Of a stretch of DNA of 64,000 nucleotides, positions 1-9,198 are shown one piece after another. The notes under the pieces were generated by a model, which saw only the letters and a list, made by a program, of their open reading frames with translations, ran no database searches and was not told the origin of the DNA. Position numbers and translations under genes: made by a program. Each line of letters opens with the position of its first letter. Within the stretch, counting starts at the first letter, position 1. The DNA is taken from the NCBI RefSeq assembly GCF_003355155.1, contig NZ_CP031320.1:7470301-7534300 (forward strand). The letters run 5' to 3'. Source of the stretch: Streptomyces armeniacus. Its GTDB lineage: Bacteria; Actinomycetota; Actinomycetes; Streptomycetales; Streptomycetaceae.

Positions 1-18
1 AATGTGTATAAGAGACAG
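1..18. other. Nextera/Tn5 mosaic-end adapter remnant
   Basis: Bases 2-18 match the last 17 bases of the Nextera transposase mosaic end (AGATGTGTATAAGAGACAG). Read forward they encode the well-known contamination peptide MCIRDR or MYKRQ. This is untrimmed sequencing adapter, not genome sequence. It marks this end as the raw end of an assembled contig, and it truncates the gene that begins at base 19. Confidence 0.95.
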
Positions 19-1548
19 GTTGTGCCCCGCCACTCCGCTGACGCCGCCGCCGCGTACCGCGCCCGCGCCGCACAGCAGCACGTTCGCGTGCCGCGTGGCC
101 ACGCCCCAGCGTCCGGCGGCGGGGTCGTCGGCGTACGGGAAGGACAGGTCGCCGTGGAAGATGTGGCCGCCGGGCAGGCGGAGTTCGCGCTCCAGATCGC
201 CCGGCGTCTTGGCCTCGATGCACGGCCTGCCGTCGGCGTCGTGTGCGAGGCAGTCGGCGATGGGCTCCTCGAGGTGCGCGTCGAGCTGCGCGAGCGTGGC
301 CGCCAGCAGCTCGTCGCGGCGTGCGTGCTCGTCGTCCGCGAAGAGACCGGCGGGGGTGAGCAGCCCGAAGAGGGTCATCGTCTGCCAGCCGCGCCCGGCG
401 AGGTCGGAGCCGAGGATGGTCGGGTCGGTCAGCGAGTGGCAGTAGATCTCCGAGGGCGGGGCGGCGGGGAGTTCACCGGCGCGCGCCTGCCGGTACGCGG
501 TGGCCAGCTGCTCGTACCCCTCGGCGACGTGGAACGTGCCCGCGAACGCCTCCCTCGGGTCCACGGCGCGGTCGCGGAGCCGGGGCAGCCGGCGCAGCAC
601 CATGTTGACCTTCAGCTGCGAGCCGGCGGCGGGCTCCGGTCCGGGCTCGCCGAGGAGCCCGGCGAGCGTCTCGGGCGAGGCGCCCACGAGCACGTCGCGC
701 GCGGCGACGGTGCCCTCGGCCGTGGCGCCGCTGTAGTGGACGGCCGCGGACGCGCTCCCGTCCGTCTCGATCGCGTGCGCCTGGTGGCCGGTGAGGATCT
801 CGGCGCCGGCGCGGCGCGCGGCGTCCGCGAGCGCGTCGGTGAGCGCGCCCATGCCGCCGACGGGCACGTCCCAGTCGCCGGTGCCGCCGCCGATGACGTG
901 GTAGAGGAGGCAGCGGTTCTGCCGCAGCGACGGGTCGTGCGCCTGCGAGAACGTGCCGATCAGCGCGTCGGTGAGGACGATGCCGCGGACGGTGTCGTCC
1001 TCGAAGTGCTCCTCGATCGTCTCCCCGAGGGGCCGCTCGAACAGCGCCTCCCAGGCCGCGTCGTCACCGACGCGCGCGCGGAGCTGCGAGCGGGTCGGCA
1101 GGGGCTCGGTGAGGGTCGGGAAGACGCGTACGGCCACCTCCTGCGTCATGGCGTAGAACCGCTGCCACGCCGCGAACTCCCGCTCGGAGCCGGTGAACCG
1201 GTCGAACGCCTCCCGCGTACGCGCCGTGCCGCCGCCCGCCAGCAGCCCCGTCGGCTGCCCGCCGCGCACGGCCGGGGTGTACGACGACACGGCGCGCTTC
1301 CGTACGGTGAAGCGCAGCCCCAGGTCGTCGAGGATCCGCTGCGGGAGCAGGCTGACGAGGTACGAGTACGCCGACAGCCGGGCGTCCACACCGCGGAACG
1401 GGCGGGTCGAGACGGCGGCGCCGCCCGTGTGCGGCCGGCGTTCGAGCACCAGCACGCTGAGCCCGGCTCGGGCGAGATAGGCCGCGGCGACCAGGCCGTT
1501 GTGACCGCCGCCGACGATCACGGCGTCATACGAGGGCTGGGCAGGCAT
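19..1548 (-). CDS. FAD-dependent phytoene-desaturase-like oxidoreductase, 3' end cut
   Basis: The minus-strand reading from ATG at 1548 gives about 510 residues. It opens with a Rossmann FAD site (VIVGGGHNG, residues 10-18) followed by an acidic beta-strand end (VLVLERR). It closes with a C-terminal FAD motif (GGGVSGVAGHN), the place where carotenoid-desaturase-like and PYROXD2-like NAD(P)/FAD oxidoreductases end. Only about 10-20 residues seem to be missing, because the adapter at 1-18 interrupts the gene. The substrate cannot be told; there are no other carotenoid genes nearby, so a general amine or phytoene-desaturase-like role is equally possible. It is transcribed in the same direction as the kinase gene at 1645, but further downstream. 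Confidence 0.85.
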
Positions 1549-1644
1549 GGCTCTTGGTAACACGCTCCGCGGGACCCCCGCCAGCGCACGTACGGCGGCG
1601 GCGCGACCCTCGGCGCGCACCTCGGGCGCGTGCGCACCGGGCCG

Positions 1645-3933
1645 TCAGCATCCCGCCGTACCGCCGCCCTGCCGGCGGCGCAGGGCCTCCACCTGCCGGT
1701 ACAGCTCGGCGGCCTCGGCGCCGCGGCCCAGCCGGTCCAGGCAGTGCGCCTCGTCGTTGCGGCTGCTGAGGGCGTCCGGGTGGTCGGCGCCGAGCACGCG
1801 CTGGCGGGCGTCGGCCACCTGGCGGTACACCGCCAGGGCCTCGGCCCAGCGGTCCAGGCGGCCCAGGGCGACGGCCAGTTCGCGGCGGCTCACGAGGGTG
1901 TCGGGGTGGTCGGCGCCGAGCGCCCGTTCGCGGAGCGCGCTCACGTCCCGTGCCTGGGCGAGCGCCTCGTCCCAGCGCCCGAGGCGGCCCAGGTTGACGC
2001 CGACCCCGTGCCGGGCGCGGAGCGTCTCCGGGTGGACGGGGCCGTGCGCGCGGGTACGGGCGTCGGCCAGCTCGCGGTAGAGCTCCAGGGCCTCCTCGGA
2101 GCGGCCGAGCCGGCCCAGGCTGATGCCGGCCTCGTAGCGGGCGGCGAGCGTGTCGGGGTGGTCCGGCCCGAGGGTGCGGGCGCGGGCGTCGGCGACGTCG
2201 AGGTACGTGCGCAGCGCCTCCTCCCACCGGTCGAGCCGCCCCAGCGCGTACGCCACCTCGTACCGGGTGACGAGCGTGTCCTTGTGGACCGGGCCCAGCA
2301 CCCTGGCGCGCGCCCCGGCGACGTCGCTCGCCATGCGGTACGAGTCCTCCAGCCGCCCGAGCCGGCTCAGGTTGAACGCGAGGTTGTGCCGGCACAGCAG
2401 CGTGTCCGGGTGGTCGGCGCCCATGGTGCGCTCCCGTGCGGCGAGCACCTCCGTGTACACCGCGTGCGCCTCCGTGTGGCGGCCGAGCCTGCCCAGCACG
2501 TACGCCGACTCCTGCCGCGCGGCGAGCGTCTCGGGGTGGTCGTGCCCGAGCGCGCGTTCCCGTCCGGCGACCACCTGCTCGTACGCGCGTACCGCGTCGG
2601 CGTGCCGGCCGAGGCGGCACAGCGCGAACCCGATCTCGTACCGGCTCACCAGGGTGTCCGGGTGGTCGGGGCCGAGCGCGCGCTCGCGTTCGGCGGCGAC
2701 CGCCCGGTGCGTCTCCTCCGCCTCCGCCCAGCGGCCCAGCCGGCCGAGGCTCAGGCCGGCGCTGTGCCGGTCGGCGAGCAGCGCGAGCTGCTCCGGCGGG
2801 GGCGCGGCGGCGCCCGTACGGTGCGCCGCGCCGGCCGGCGCGGCGGGCGCCCCCGTACGGCCTGCTGCGGCGACGGCCGCCGGGCCGGGGGCGACGACGA
2901 GCGGCGGCTGCGTCGGCCCGGTCCACTGCCCGGTCAGCCCGGCGACCGCGCCGCCCGGGTGCGGCTCGCTGCGTACCTGCCCGGAGCCGGTGGCCTTCGA
3001 GCCCGTGCCGATCCCCTGCGTCCAGTGCGGCATGCGGAACGCGTGGTCCGGCTGCGTCGGCGTCGCCTCCGGCGGGAGGCCGGGCCGCGTGACGCCGGTG
3101 AGCTGCCGTACGAGCGCCGCGGCGTCGTCGGGCCGCTCCTCCGGCTGCTTCGCGAGCAGCGCGAGGATGGCCCGGTCCAGCGGCTCGGGGAGGTCGGCGC
3201 GGCGGCTGCGGGGCGGCGCGGGCGGGGTGTCGCGGTGGCTCACGAGGACGGCCCAGGCGTCGCCGTTGTCGAACGGCGGCGCGCCGGTGGCGAGTTCGTA
3301 CAGGACGCAGCCCAGCGAGTACAGGTCGCTGCGGTGGTCGACGTACGCGCCGGCGATCTGCTCCGGGGACATGTAGTGCGGGGTGCCCATGGCGATGCCG
3401 CCGCCCGTGAGCCGGGAGGTGAAGCCGATGTCGTGGCCCAGCCGGGCGATGCCGAAGTCGCAGATCTTGACGGAGCCGTCGGCGGTGCGCATCACGTTGG
3501 CGGGCTTGAGGTCCCGGTGCACGATGCCCTGGTCGTGGGTGTAGGCGAGCGCGGCGGCGACCTGTCCCGCGATGTCGGTGACCTCGGGGACGGGCAGCGG
3601 CTGGTGGCCGTTGGCGTTGAGCAGCTGGCTGAGGTTGTGCCCGTCGAGGAGCTCCATCACGAGGTACAGCACGCCGTCGTGTTCGCCGAAGTCGTGTACG
3701 ACGGTGACGCCGCGGTGCTGGAGCGAGGCGGCGACGCGGGCCTCGCGGCGGAAGCGCTCGCGCAGCACCGGCATGAAGGACCGGTCGCCGGCCTGGCCCG
3801 CGGGCTTGAGGCACTTCACGGCCACGGCCCTGCCGAGCGACTCGTCGCGGGCCCGCCACACTTCGCCCATGCCACCGCGCCCGATGAGCTCCAGCAGCTG
3901 GTAACGGCCCTGGATCAGCGCGGTATCCGCCAT
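1645..3933 (-). CDS. Ser/Thr protein kinase with C-terminal TPR repeats
   Basis: The product is about 762 residues, counted from the ATG at 3933 (MADTALIQGRYQ). Residues 11-270 form a complete Hanks-type kinase: glycine loop (GRGGMGEVW, 18-26), VAVK lysine near 40, HRDLKPANVM catalytic loop, DFG, and the activation-segment end HYMSPEQ. A linker rich in Ala and Pro leads to nine TPR-like repeats of about 42 residues, each with a LGRLGR core and DHPDTL between units, as in kinesin-light-chain-like TPRs. There is no transmembrane helix or PASTA domain, so it is probably a soluble kinase using the TPRs to bind a partner. The open frame continues upstream to 4965, but that stretch is antisense to dhaK and is ignored. 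Confidence 0.9.
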   Translation of the reverse strand: MADTALIQGRYQLLELIGRGGMGEVWRARDESLGRAVAVKCLKPAGQAGDRSFMPVLRERFRREARVAASLQHRGVTVVHDFGEHDGVLYLVMELLDGHNLSQLLNANGHQPLPVPEVTDIAGQVAAALAYTHDQGIVHRDLKPANVMRTADGSVKICDFGIARLGHDIGFTSRLTGGGIAMGTPHYMSPEQIAGAYVDHRSDLYSLGCVLYELATGAPPFDNGDAWAVLVSHRDTPPAPPRSRRADLPEPLDRAILALLAKQPEERPDDAAALVRQLTGVTRPGLPPEATPTQPDHAFRMPHWTQGIGTGSKATGSGQVRSEPHPGGAVAGLTGQWTGPTQPPLVVAPGPAAVAAAGRTGAPAAPAGAAHRTGAAAPPPEQLALLADRHSAGLSLGRLGRWAEAEETHRAVAAERERALGPDHPDTLVSRYEIGFALCRLGRHADAVRAYEQVVAGRERALGHDHPETLAARQESAYVLGRLGRHTEAHAVYTEVLAARERTMGADHPDTLLCRHNLAFNLSRLGRLEDSYRMASDVAGARARVLGPVHKDTLVTRYEVAYALGRLDRWEEALRTYLDVADARARTLGPDHPDTLAARYEAGISLGRLGRSEEALELYRELADARTRAHGPVHPETLRARHGVGVNLGRLGRWDEALAQARDVSALRERALGADHPDTLVSRRELAVALGRLDRWAEALAVYRQVADARQRVLGADHPDALSSRNDEAHCLDRLGRGAEAAELYRQVEALRRRQGGGTAGC

Positions 3934-4000
3934 CGCCGCAGTCGCCCCCGTCGTCGCCCCGGTCCTCCCCCGCCCAGTATGGCGTCCGGGCTGCGGCCTG

Positions 4001-4020
4001 TGTATGCCGATGTATGCCGA
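4001..4020. repeat. Perfect 10-bp tandem duplication in a divergent promoter region
   Basis: TGTATGCCGA occurs twice head to tail. It lies in the 207-bp gap between the divergent kinase gene and dhaK, about 70 bp upstream of the kinase start. It could be an activator site or a slippage duplication. Nothing else in the gap is recognisable. Confidence 0.5.
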
Positions 4021-4140
4021 GCGGGCGGCGTACCGGAGTCGGCCGCAAGCTGGAAGTGCACGCGGCGGGTCGTTCCGCCGGACGCCCGTGAACTGCTTGA
4101 GTGGTGCCGTCCGTGACGGCGCTGTACTGGGAGGCCCGTG

Positions 4141-5133
4141 ATGAAGCAGCTGATCAACGTTCCGGAGACCGTGGTGGCCGATGCGTTGCGCGGAATGGCC
4201 GCCGCGCATCCGGAGCTGACGGTCGACGTGGAGAACCGCGTGGTCGTACGGGGCGACGCGCCCGTACAGGACAAGGTGGCGCTGATCTCCGGCGGCGGCT
4301 CCGGCCACGAGCCGCTGCACGGCGGCTTCGTGGGCTACGGGATGCTGGACGCGGCCTGCCCCGGCGAGGTGTTCACCTCGCCCGTGCCGGACCAGATGGT
4401 GCGCGCCGCGGCGGCCGTGGACAGCGGCGCGGGCGTGCTGTTCATCGTGAAGAACTACACCGGTGACGTGCTGAACTTCGACATGGCGGCCGACATGGCC
4501 GAGGACGAGGGCGTGGCCGTCGCGAAGGTCCTCGTGGAGGACGACGTCGCCGTCACGGACAGCACGTTCACCGCGGGCCGGCGCGGCACGGGCGCCACCC
4601 TGTTCGTGGAGAAGATGGCGGGCGCCGCCGCGCAGGAGGGCGCGCCGCTGGAACGCGTGGAGGCGGTCGCCCGCAAAGTCGCCGGATCGGCGCGCAGTTT
4701 CGGGGTGGCGCTCAGCGCGTGCACGACACCGGCCAAGGGCAGCCCCACCTTCGATCTGCCGCCCGGCGAACTCGAGCTGGGCATCGGCATCCACGGCGAA
4801 CCCGGCCGGGAACGCCGCGCCATGATGACCTCCGGCGAGATCGCCGACTTCGCCGTCGACGCCGTCCTCGACGACCTCGCACCGGACGGGCCGGTCCTCG
4901 CCCTCGTCAACGGGATGGGCGGGACACCGCTGCTGGAGCTCTACGGCTTCGCCGCCGAGGTGCACCGGGTGCTCGCCGAGCGCGGCGTGGCCGCCACGCG
5001 CACCCTCGTCGGCAACTACGTCACCTCACTCGACATGGCCGGCGCCTCGGTGACGCTGTGCCGCGCGGACGAGGAACTGCTGCGGCTGTGGGACGCGCCG
5101 GTCCGTACGCCCGGACTGCGCTGGGGGGCGTGA
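4141..5133 (+). CDS. dhaK: Dihydroxyacetone kinase substrate-binding subunit DhaK
   Basis: DhaK holds dihydroxyacetone covalently while DhaL transfers phosphate to it, giving DHAP for glycolysis. The 330-residue length is normal. The family signature GGGSGHEPLHGGFVG (about 50-64) and the later IGIHGEPGRER, which contains the substrate-binding His, are present. ATG 4141 is preferred over GTG 4138 because GGGAGG (4129-4134) then sits 6 bases upstream. The dhaM gene follows after 3 bases. The usual middle gene dhaL is absent, so this operon needs a DhaL from elsewhere. Confidence 0.93.
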   Translation: MKQLINVPETVVADALRGMAAAHPELTVDVENRVVVRGDAPVQDKVALISGGGSGHEPLHGGFVGYGMLDAACPGEVFTSPVPDQMVRAAAAVDSGAGVLFIVKNYTGDVLNFDMAADMAEDEGVAVAKVLVEDDVAVTDSTFTAGRRGTGATLFVEKMAGAAAQEGAPLERVEAVARKVAGSARSFGVALSACTTPAKGSPTFDLPPGELELGIGIHGEPGRERRAMMTSGEIADFAVDAVLDDLAPDGPVLALVNGMGGTPLLELYGFAAEVHRVLAERGVAATRTLVGNYVTSLDMAGASVTLCRADEELLRLWDAPVRTPGLRWGA

Positions 5134-5136
5134 CGC

Positions 5137-5568
5137 GTGCCGGAACGTGAGGCGCTCGCGCCCCGTGCGGACGCTCGTGTGGGCATCGTGCTGGTATCGC
5201 ACAGCGCCGACGTCGCCGCCTCGGTCGCGCACCTCGCCACGGCCCTCGCGGGCGGTGGCGAGGTGGCGCCCGTCAGGGCGGCAGGCGGCACCCCGGACGG
5301 GGGCATCGGCACGAACGCGGACGGCATCACCGAGGCGGCGCGTGCCGCCGACGAGGGCGCGGGCGTGGTGCTGCTGGCCGACCTGGGCAGCGCGGTGCTG
5401 ACGGTCAAGACGCTGCTGGCCGAGGACGAACTGCCGCCCGGCTCGGAGCTGTTGGACGCACCGTTCGTGGAGGGCGCGGTGGCCGCGCTGGTGACCGCGT
5501 CGGCGGGAGCCGACCGGGCGGCGGTCGCGGCGGCGGCCCGCGAGGCGTACGACTACCGCAAGACGTAA
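5137..5568 (+). CDS. dhaM: DhaM-type phosphotransfer subunit (EIIA-Man-like)
   Basis: The product has 143 residues beginning at GTG 5137, 3 bases after the dhaK stop. The N-terminal strand VGIVLVSHSADVA carries the His that accepts phosphate from HPr in DhaM/EIIA-mannose domains. GAGVVLLADLGSAVLTVK is the second family block. Only this single domain is present, as in actinobacterial DhaM, without the fused HPr and EI-like parts of E. coli DhaM. It should feed PEP-derived phosphate to a DhaL-ADP. Its partner DhaL is not encoded between dhaK and dhaM, where it is normally found. Confidence 0.88.
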   Translation: MPEREALAPRADARVGIVLVSHSADVAASVAHLATALAGGGEVAPVRAAGGTPDGGIGTNADGITEAARAADEGAGVVLLADLGSAVLTVKTLLAEDELPPGSELLDAPFVEGAVAALVTASAGADRAAVAAAAREAYDYRKT

Positions 5569-5626
5569 CTCCGCCCCGGCCGCCCCTGGCCCGTCCGGCG
5601 CCCGGTCCACAACCGCCACCACCCCA

Positions 5627-5652
5627 AGCCCGTCCGGCGCTTGAGGACGGCC
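5627..5652 (+). repeat. Intergenic repeat, CGTCCGGCGCTTGAGGACG type
   Basis: First of about ten copies of a 24-26-bp element in this window. It lies in the 271-bp gap between dhaM and the convergent NUDIX gene and faces an inverted copy at 5731-5755. The pair could fold as a long stem in RNA read from either side, which fits a bidirectional terminator. A shorter look-alike begins at 5590. Confidence 0.75.
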
Positions 5653-5730
5653 CTCAGCCCACTACCGGGCGGCACCCACCGACGGGCGCTCACCGCCTCG
5701 TACCCGGACGCGGCCCGGAAGGGGCCCAGG

Positions 5731-5755
5731 TTCGTCCTCAATCGCCGGACGGGCT
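5731..5755 (-). repeat. Intergenic repeat, inverted partner of 5627
   Basis: Reads GTCCTCAATCGCCGGACGG, the reverse complement of the family core. A half copy (GCCGGACGGGCTGG) follows at 5803-5816, next to a small perfect hairpin, ACCCCCA/TTGGGGGT. No gene is seen in 5569-5839. Confidence 0.75.
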
Positions 5756-5839
5756 GTACTGGGCAAAGGCCGCTCTCACCTGCGGCCGACCCCCATTGGG
5801 GGTGCCGGACGGGCTGGATTGGGCCGGCGAGGGGCGCCG

Positions 5840-6325
5840 TCAGGCAGCGGGCGGGGCGGGGTGTTCGAACCACGCCGGTCCGTCCCCCGCCGCCTGCTTG
5901 ATCCGCATCAGCGCGAACTCCTCCAGCGGCGGCAGCGCGTCCCGCTCGAACCAGCCGACCTCCAGCGACTCGTCGTCGTTCACCTGCGCCTCGCCGCCGA
6001 CGGCCCGGCAGCGGAACGCGATGTCCATGAACTGGCACCGGTCGCCGTTCGGGTACTCCACCGGTTCCATGCCCTGGACGAGGATCACCCGCTCCGGCAC
6101 GCACCGCACCGCCGTCTCCTCGTACACCTCGCGCACCGCCGTGGCGGCGGGCTGCTCGCCCGGCTCGGCGATGCCTCCGATGATCGACCAGCCTCCGGTG
6201 TCGGCCCGGCGGGCCAGCAGCACGCGGTCCTCGTCGTCCAGTACGACCGCGCTGACGCCGGGGAGGAAGAGCAGCTGCCGTCCCGCGGTGACGCGCAGTT
6301 CGCGGATGAAGTCGGGAGTAGCCAT
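5840..6325 (-). CDS. NUDIX hydrolase
   Basis: The product is 161 residues from ATG 6325. A full NUDIX box is visible: GGIAEPGEQPAATAVREVYEET, of which the key residues are the Gly pair, the Glu after Pro-Gly, and REVYEET. A preceding VVLDDEDRVLLARR strand and a later VGWFERDALPPL block are typical of MutT-like family members that clean up or hydrolyse nucleoside diphosphate derivatives. The substrate is not predictable from sequence. It converges on dhaM with a repeat pair between them. Confidence 0.9.
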   Translation of the reverse strand: MATPDFIRELRVTAGRQLLFLPGVSAVVLDDEDRVLLARRADTGGWSIIGGIAEPGEQPAATAVREVYEETAVRCVPERVILVQGMEPVEYPNGDRCQFMDIAFRCRAVGGEAQVNDDESLEVGWFERDALPPLEEFALMRIKQAAGDGPAWFEHPAPPAA

Positions 6326-6506
6326 GCGCTCGACTCTACGTGCTGCGGGCGGACGTTCCGTGGCCACTCCGGGCGCTCCGGTCCCGCCCGAGACCTGCAC
6401 ACTCCGTACGTTCAGCCGTTACGGTGGGCAGCCTGAGTCACGGCCGCTTCCCGCAACCCCACACGGTGGCGCGGCGCCCACAGGCCCGGGGGGGGTCGTA
6501 CGGCTT

Positions 6507-7535
6507 ATGGCGTCACCCGTACTGGAGCAGCCCGCAGCCGCCGCACGCGGCGGGAACGCGTCCGACATCGCCGGCACCCTCGTCCTGGGCAGCTGCGCCG
6601 CCTGGGCGCTGATCACCGCCGCGGGCCGCGACTCCCGTCCCGAAGGGGTGCTGCTCGCGGTGCTCGCGGTCGCCGCGGGCTACGCGTGCGGGCGCGTCAC
6701 CGGCGCCCTGCTGCCCGTGGCCGCGCCCGCGCTGGCCGCGCTGGGCTGCGTCGCGCTGGCGCTGGCGTCGCCCCGCGTGGTGCCGGGGGCGATGGCCGCC
6801 GCGACCGGCGCGGAGCCCGCCGGGCGGAACGGCGCCACCGCCGCGCTGCTCATCCTCGCGGCCGGCGCGGCCTGCTGCGCCGCGGCGGCGGCGCGCTCCC
6901 GGCGCGTACGGCCGGCGCTGCGGCTGCTCGCGGTGTGCGTGGTGGCGGTGGCGCTGGCGTACGGGCCGCCGGCGGCGTTCGCGGCGGCGCTCGGCGTGCT
7001 GCTGGCGTCGCTCGGCGCGGAACGCATGCGGCGCCGCCTGCTCGGTCTGGCCGGGCTGGCCCTGCTGACCGCTTCGGTGACGGGCGGCGTCTGGGCGGTG
7101 GCCGGCGACCGTGCGCCGGACGGGCTGACGGCGGCCGTCGAGGGGCAGGTGACCGAGCAGCGTAAGGCGCTGTGGGCGGACGCGGTGGACGCCGTGCGGG
7201 AGCGTCCGCTGATGGGCTACGGCCCGGACACGTTCGGCGATCTGGGCGATCCGGCGCAGCGGACGGCCGTGTCGGACGGGAAGCCGCACTCGGCGCTGCT
7301 GCAGGTCACCTCGGAGCAGGGGGTGCCGGGCGGTGTGCTGCTGGCGGCGGCGTTCGGCTGGCTGCTGCTGGCCCTGTGGGCGTCGCCGTGCGGCACGCCG
7401 GTGGTGCTCACCGCGGGCGCGGCGCTGACCGCGGTGGCCGTGCTGGCGTGCGTGTCCAACGCGCTGAGCTTCACGGCGGTGACGACTGGTGCCGGTGCGC
7501 TCGCGGGGATCGCGACGGCGCGCAGGCTGTCGTAG
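6507..7535 (+). CDS. O-antigen-ligase-like integral membrane protein
   Basis: The product is 342 residues from ATG 6507, with about nine hydrophobic Ala/Leu/Val-rich segments. In the long outside loop a Wzy/WaaL-type signature appears: QRKALWADAVDAV, then PLMGYGPDTF, then KPHSALLQVTSEQGVPGG. Members of this superfamily join or polymerise lipid-linked glycans at the outer face of the membrane. It is shorter than usual ligases (about 400-450 residues) and may lack N-terminal helices. The neighbours give no glycan pathway, so the substrate is unknown. Confidence 0.65.
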   Translation: MASPVLEQPAAAARGGNASDIAGTLVLGSCAAWALITAAGRDSRPEGVLLAVLAVAAGYACGRVTGALLPVAAPALAALGCVALALASPRVVPGAMAAATGAEPAGRNGATAALLILAAGAACCAAAAARSRRVRPALRLLAVCVVAVALAYGPPAAFAAALGVLLASLGAERMRRRLLGLAGLALLTASVTGGVWAVAGDRAPDGLTAAVEGQVTEQRKALWADAVDAVRERPLMGYGPDTFGDLGDPAQRTAVSDGKPHSALLQVTSEQGVPGGVLLAAAFGWLLLALWASPCGTPVVLTAGAALTAVAVLACVSNALSFTAVTTGAGALAGIATARRLS

Positions 7536-7577
7536 GGCTGAGCGTTCCCGTGTGCCGCGGGCGGTGGCGGGGCCGCG

Positions 7578-8177
7578 TCAGGCTTCCGCGGTGTGCCCGC
7601 CGCCGAGCGGCGGACCGTTGCGTCCGGAGCGGTGCAGCCGCTGCCGGATCACGTCGACGGCCGCCTCCGCGTCGTCCACCGTCACGGTGAACACGCGGCC
7701 GTCGCCCAGCGTGAGCACAAGGCCCTCGCCGCGCCGTACGACCACGGCCGTGCCCTGCTCCGGCCGCCAGCGGTAGCCCCAGCCGCCCCACTTCCGCGGC
7801 GTGACCTCGGGCGCGTGATCGGCCTCGACCACGTCCGCCAGCCGGATGCGCCGCCGGGGCAGTCCGGCGTGCCCGCAGCGCACCTCGAGCGCCTCGTGGT
7901 CGACGCGGACGCGCACGGTGACGAACGCCAGGGTGCCGAACAGCATCAGCAGTCCTGCCGCCACGCAGCCGATGACGGACATCAGCAGTGGTACGACGTT
8001 GTGGGTCCAGGCGGTGGTCACGGCGAGGACTATGCCCAGTGCCAGGCAGCCGGCGCCGAGGGTGGCCAGGGGCCACTGGAGGCGGTTGCGCGCGTGGCCC
8101 GTCCAGAGGGCGGGCTGCCGTGTGCCGGCGGGGGCGGTCTCCGCACACGCCCCCTGGGGACGGGGGTGGTCGCTCAT
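7578..8177 (-). CDS. PH-domain-like membrane protein
   Basis: The product is 199 residues from ATG 8177. Two adjacent membrane helices (about 36-85: WPLATLGAGCLALGIVLAV and a second starting VVPLLMSVIGCVAAG) are followed by a beta-rich domain with the pattern VRVRVDHEALEVR and RRIRLADVVEAD. The region WGGWGYRWRPEQGTAVVVRRG resembles bacterial PH domains found in actinobacterial membrane proteins. The function is unknown. The gene converges on the upstream ligase-like gene with only about 40 bp between them. Confidence 0.7.
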   Translation of the reverse strand: MSDHPRPQGACAETAPAGTRQPALWTGHARNRLQWPLATLGAGCLALGIVLAVTTAWTHNVVPLLMSVIGCVAAGLLMLFGTLAFVTVRVRVDHEALEVRCGHAGLPRRRIRLADVVEADHAPEVTPRKWGGWGYRWRPEQGTAVVVRRGEGLVLTLGDGRVFTVTVDDAEAAVDVIRQRLHRSGRNGPPLGGGHTAEA

Positions 8178-8269
8178 GTGCCGCAGCCTACGCCCGAACG
8201 TGTGCCGCCACCCAGGGTGTCGCCCGTCCGGGTGACGCATCACACCGCGCCGCGTGGCGTGGTGCCTGG

Positions 8270-9055
8270 TCAGGGCGTTGCGGGGACGCCGGCGAGCAGC
8301 CGGCCCTCGGCGTAGCCGAGCGCGGCCGGGGGCAGCTCGGCGGGGGCGCCGCCGAGCAGCACGGTGAGGCCGCCGGCGGCCTCGGCGTCGGGGGCGGGCC
8401 GTACGCCCGCGCGGCGCAGCGCCTGGGCGGCGACGGCCGCGGCCGAGCCGCGCAGGTCGGCGGGTGGCGCCGCGGACGGGGCGGTGGCGGCGCGGATGCG
8501 GGTGGCGACCAGCTCGTAGTGTGTGCAGCCGAGCACGACGGTCTGTACGTCCCTCGGTGTGAGGAGCGCGGCGGCGCTGATGGCGGCGTCGATGGCGGGT
8601 TCGTCGCCGGTCTCGACGGCGTCGGCGAGGCCGTGGCAGGGCACCTCGGTGATCCGGGCGCCGTTCCCGAACTCCTCGATGAGGCGGCGCTGGTACGGGC
8701 TGCCGGTCGTGGCCGGGGTCGCCCAGACGGCGACCGGTCCGCCCTCGGCCGCGGCTGGCTTCACCGCGGGCACCGTACCGACCACCGGCAGGCCCGGCTC
8801 CAGCTCGGCGCGGAGCGCCGGCAGCGCGTGCACCGAGGCGGTGTTGCAGGCGACGATCAGCGCGTCCGGCTCGTACGCGGCGGCGGCGCGCGCGCAGGCC
8901 AGCGCGCGTTCGGCGATGTCCGCGGACGTACGCGGCCCCCAGGGCATGCTGCCGGGGTCGGAGGAGAGTACGAGGTCGGCGTCCGGCCGCAGCCGGCGTA
9001 CGGCGGCGGCCGCGGCGAGCAGCCCGAGGCCGGAGTCCAGGAGCGCGATTCTCAC
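8270..9055 (-). CDS. Aspartate/glutamate racemase-family protein
   Basis: The product is 261 residues from GTG 9055 (VRIALLDSGLGLL). The family fold is shown by the N-terminal LLDSG loop, the first catalytic Cys in VACNTAS and the second in LGCTHYEL, spaced as in MurI. It differs from housekeeping MurI: the DSGxGG loop is DSGLGLL, and SDPGSMPWG replaces the usual DxxxxPYG. It may be a second glutamate racemase or a racemase with another amino acid substrate. It is divergent from the glycosyltransferase gene, with starts 143 bp apart. Confidence 0.8.
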   Translation of the reverse strand: MRIALLDSGLGLLAAAAAVRRLRPDADLVLSSDPGSMPWGPRTSADIAERALACARAAAAYEPDALIVACNTASVHALPALRAELEPGLPVVGTVPAVKPAAAEGGPVAVWATPATTGSPYQRRLIEEFGNGARITEVPCHGLADAVETGDEPAIDAAISAAALLTPRDVQTVVLGCTHYELVATRIRAATAPSAAPPADLRGSAAAVAAQALRRAGVRPAPDAEAAGGLTVLLGGAPAELPPAALGYAEGRLLAGVPATP

Positions 9056-9198
9056 GGGCACAGCGTACGGTGCGGCCGCCTGGCGCGGCCCGCCGGTCCC
9101 GCGCCGACCGCGCCGCGCGGGCGTACGGCGCGCCGGAACGGAGCCGTGCACCGCACGGCTGCCGCGCGGGGCGCGGGTTCTCCGGCAGACTGCGCCGG

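Noticed and set aside
2..1560. Plus-strand open frames beginning MCIRDR and MYKRQ
   Set aside because: The starts are translated sequencing adapter, and the frames are antisense to the FAD oxidoreductase gene.
1526..4116. Long frames of 800 or more residues on both strands over the kinase gene
   Set aside because: They are Arg/Ala/Pro-rich shadows caused by high GC at third positions. Only one frame has kinase and TPR motifs.
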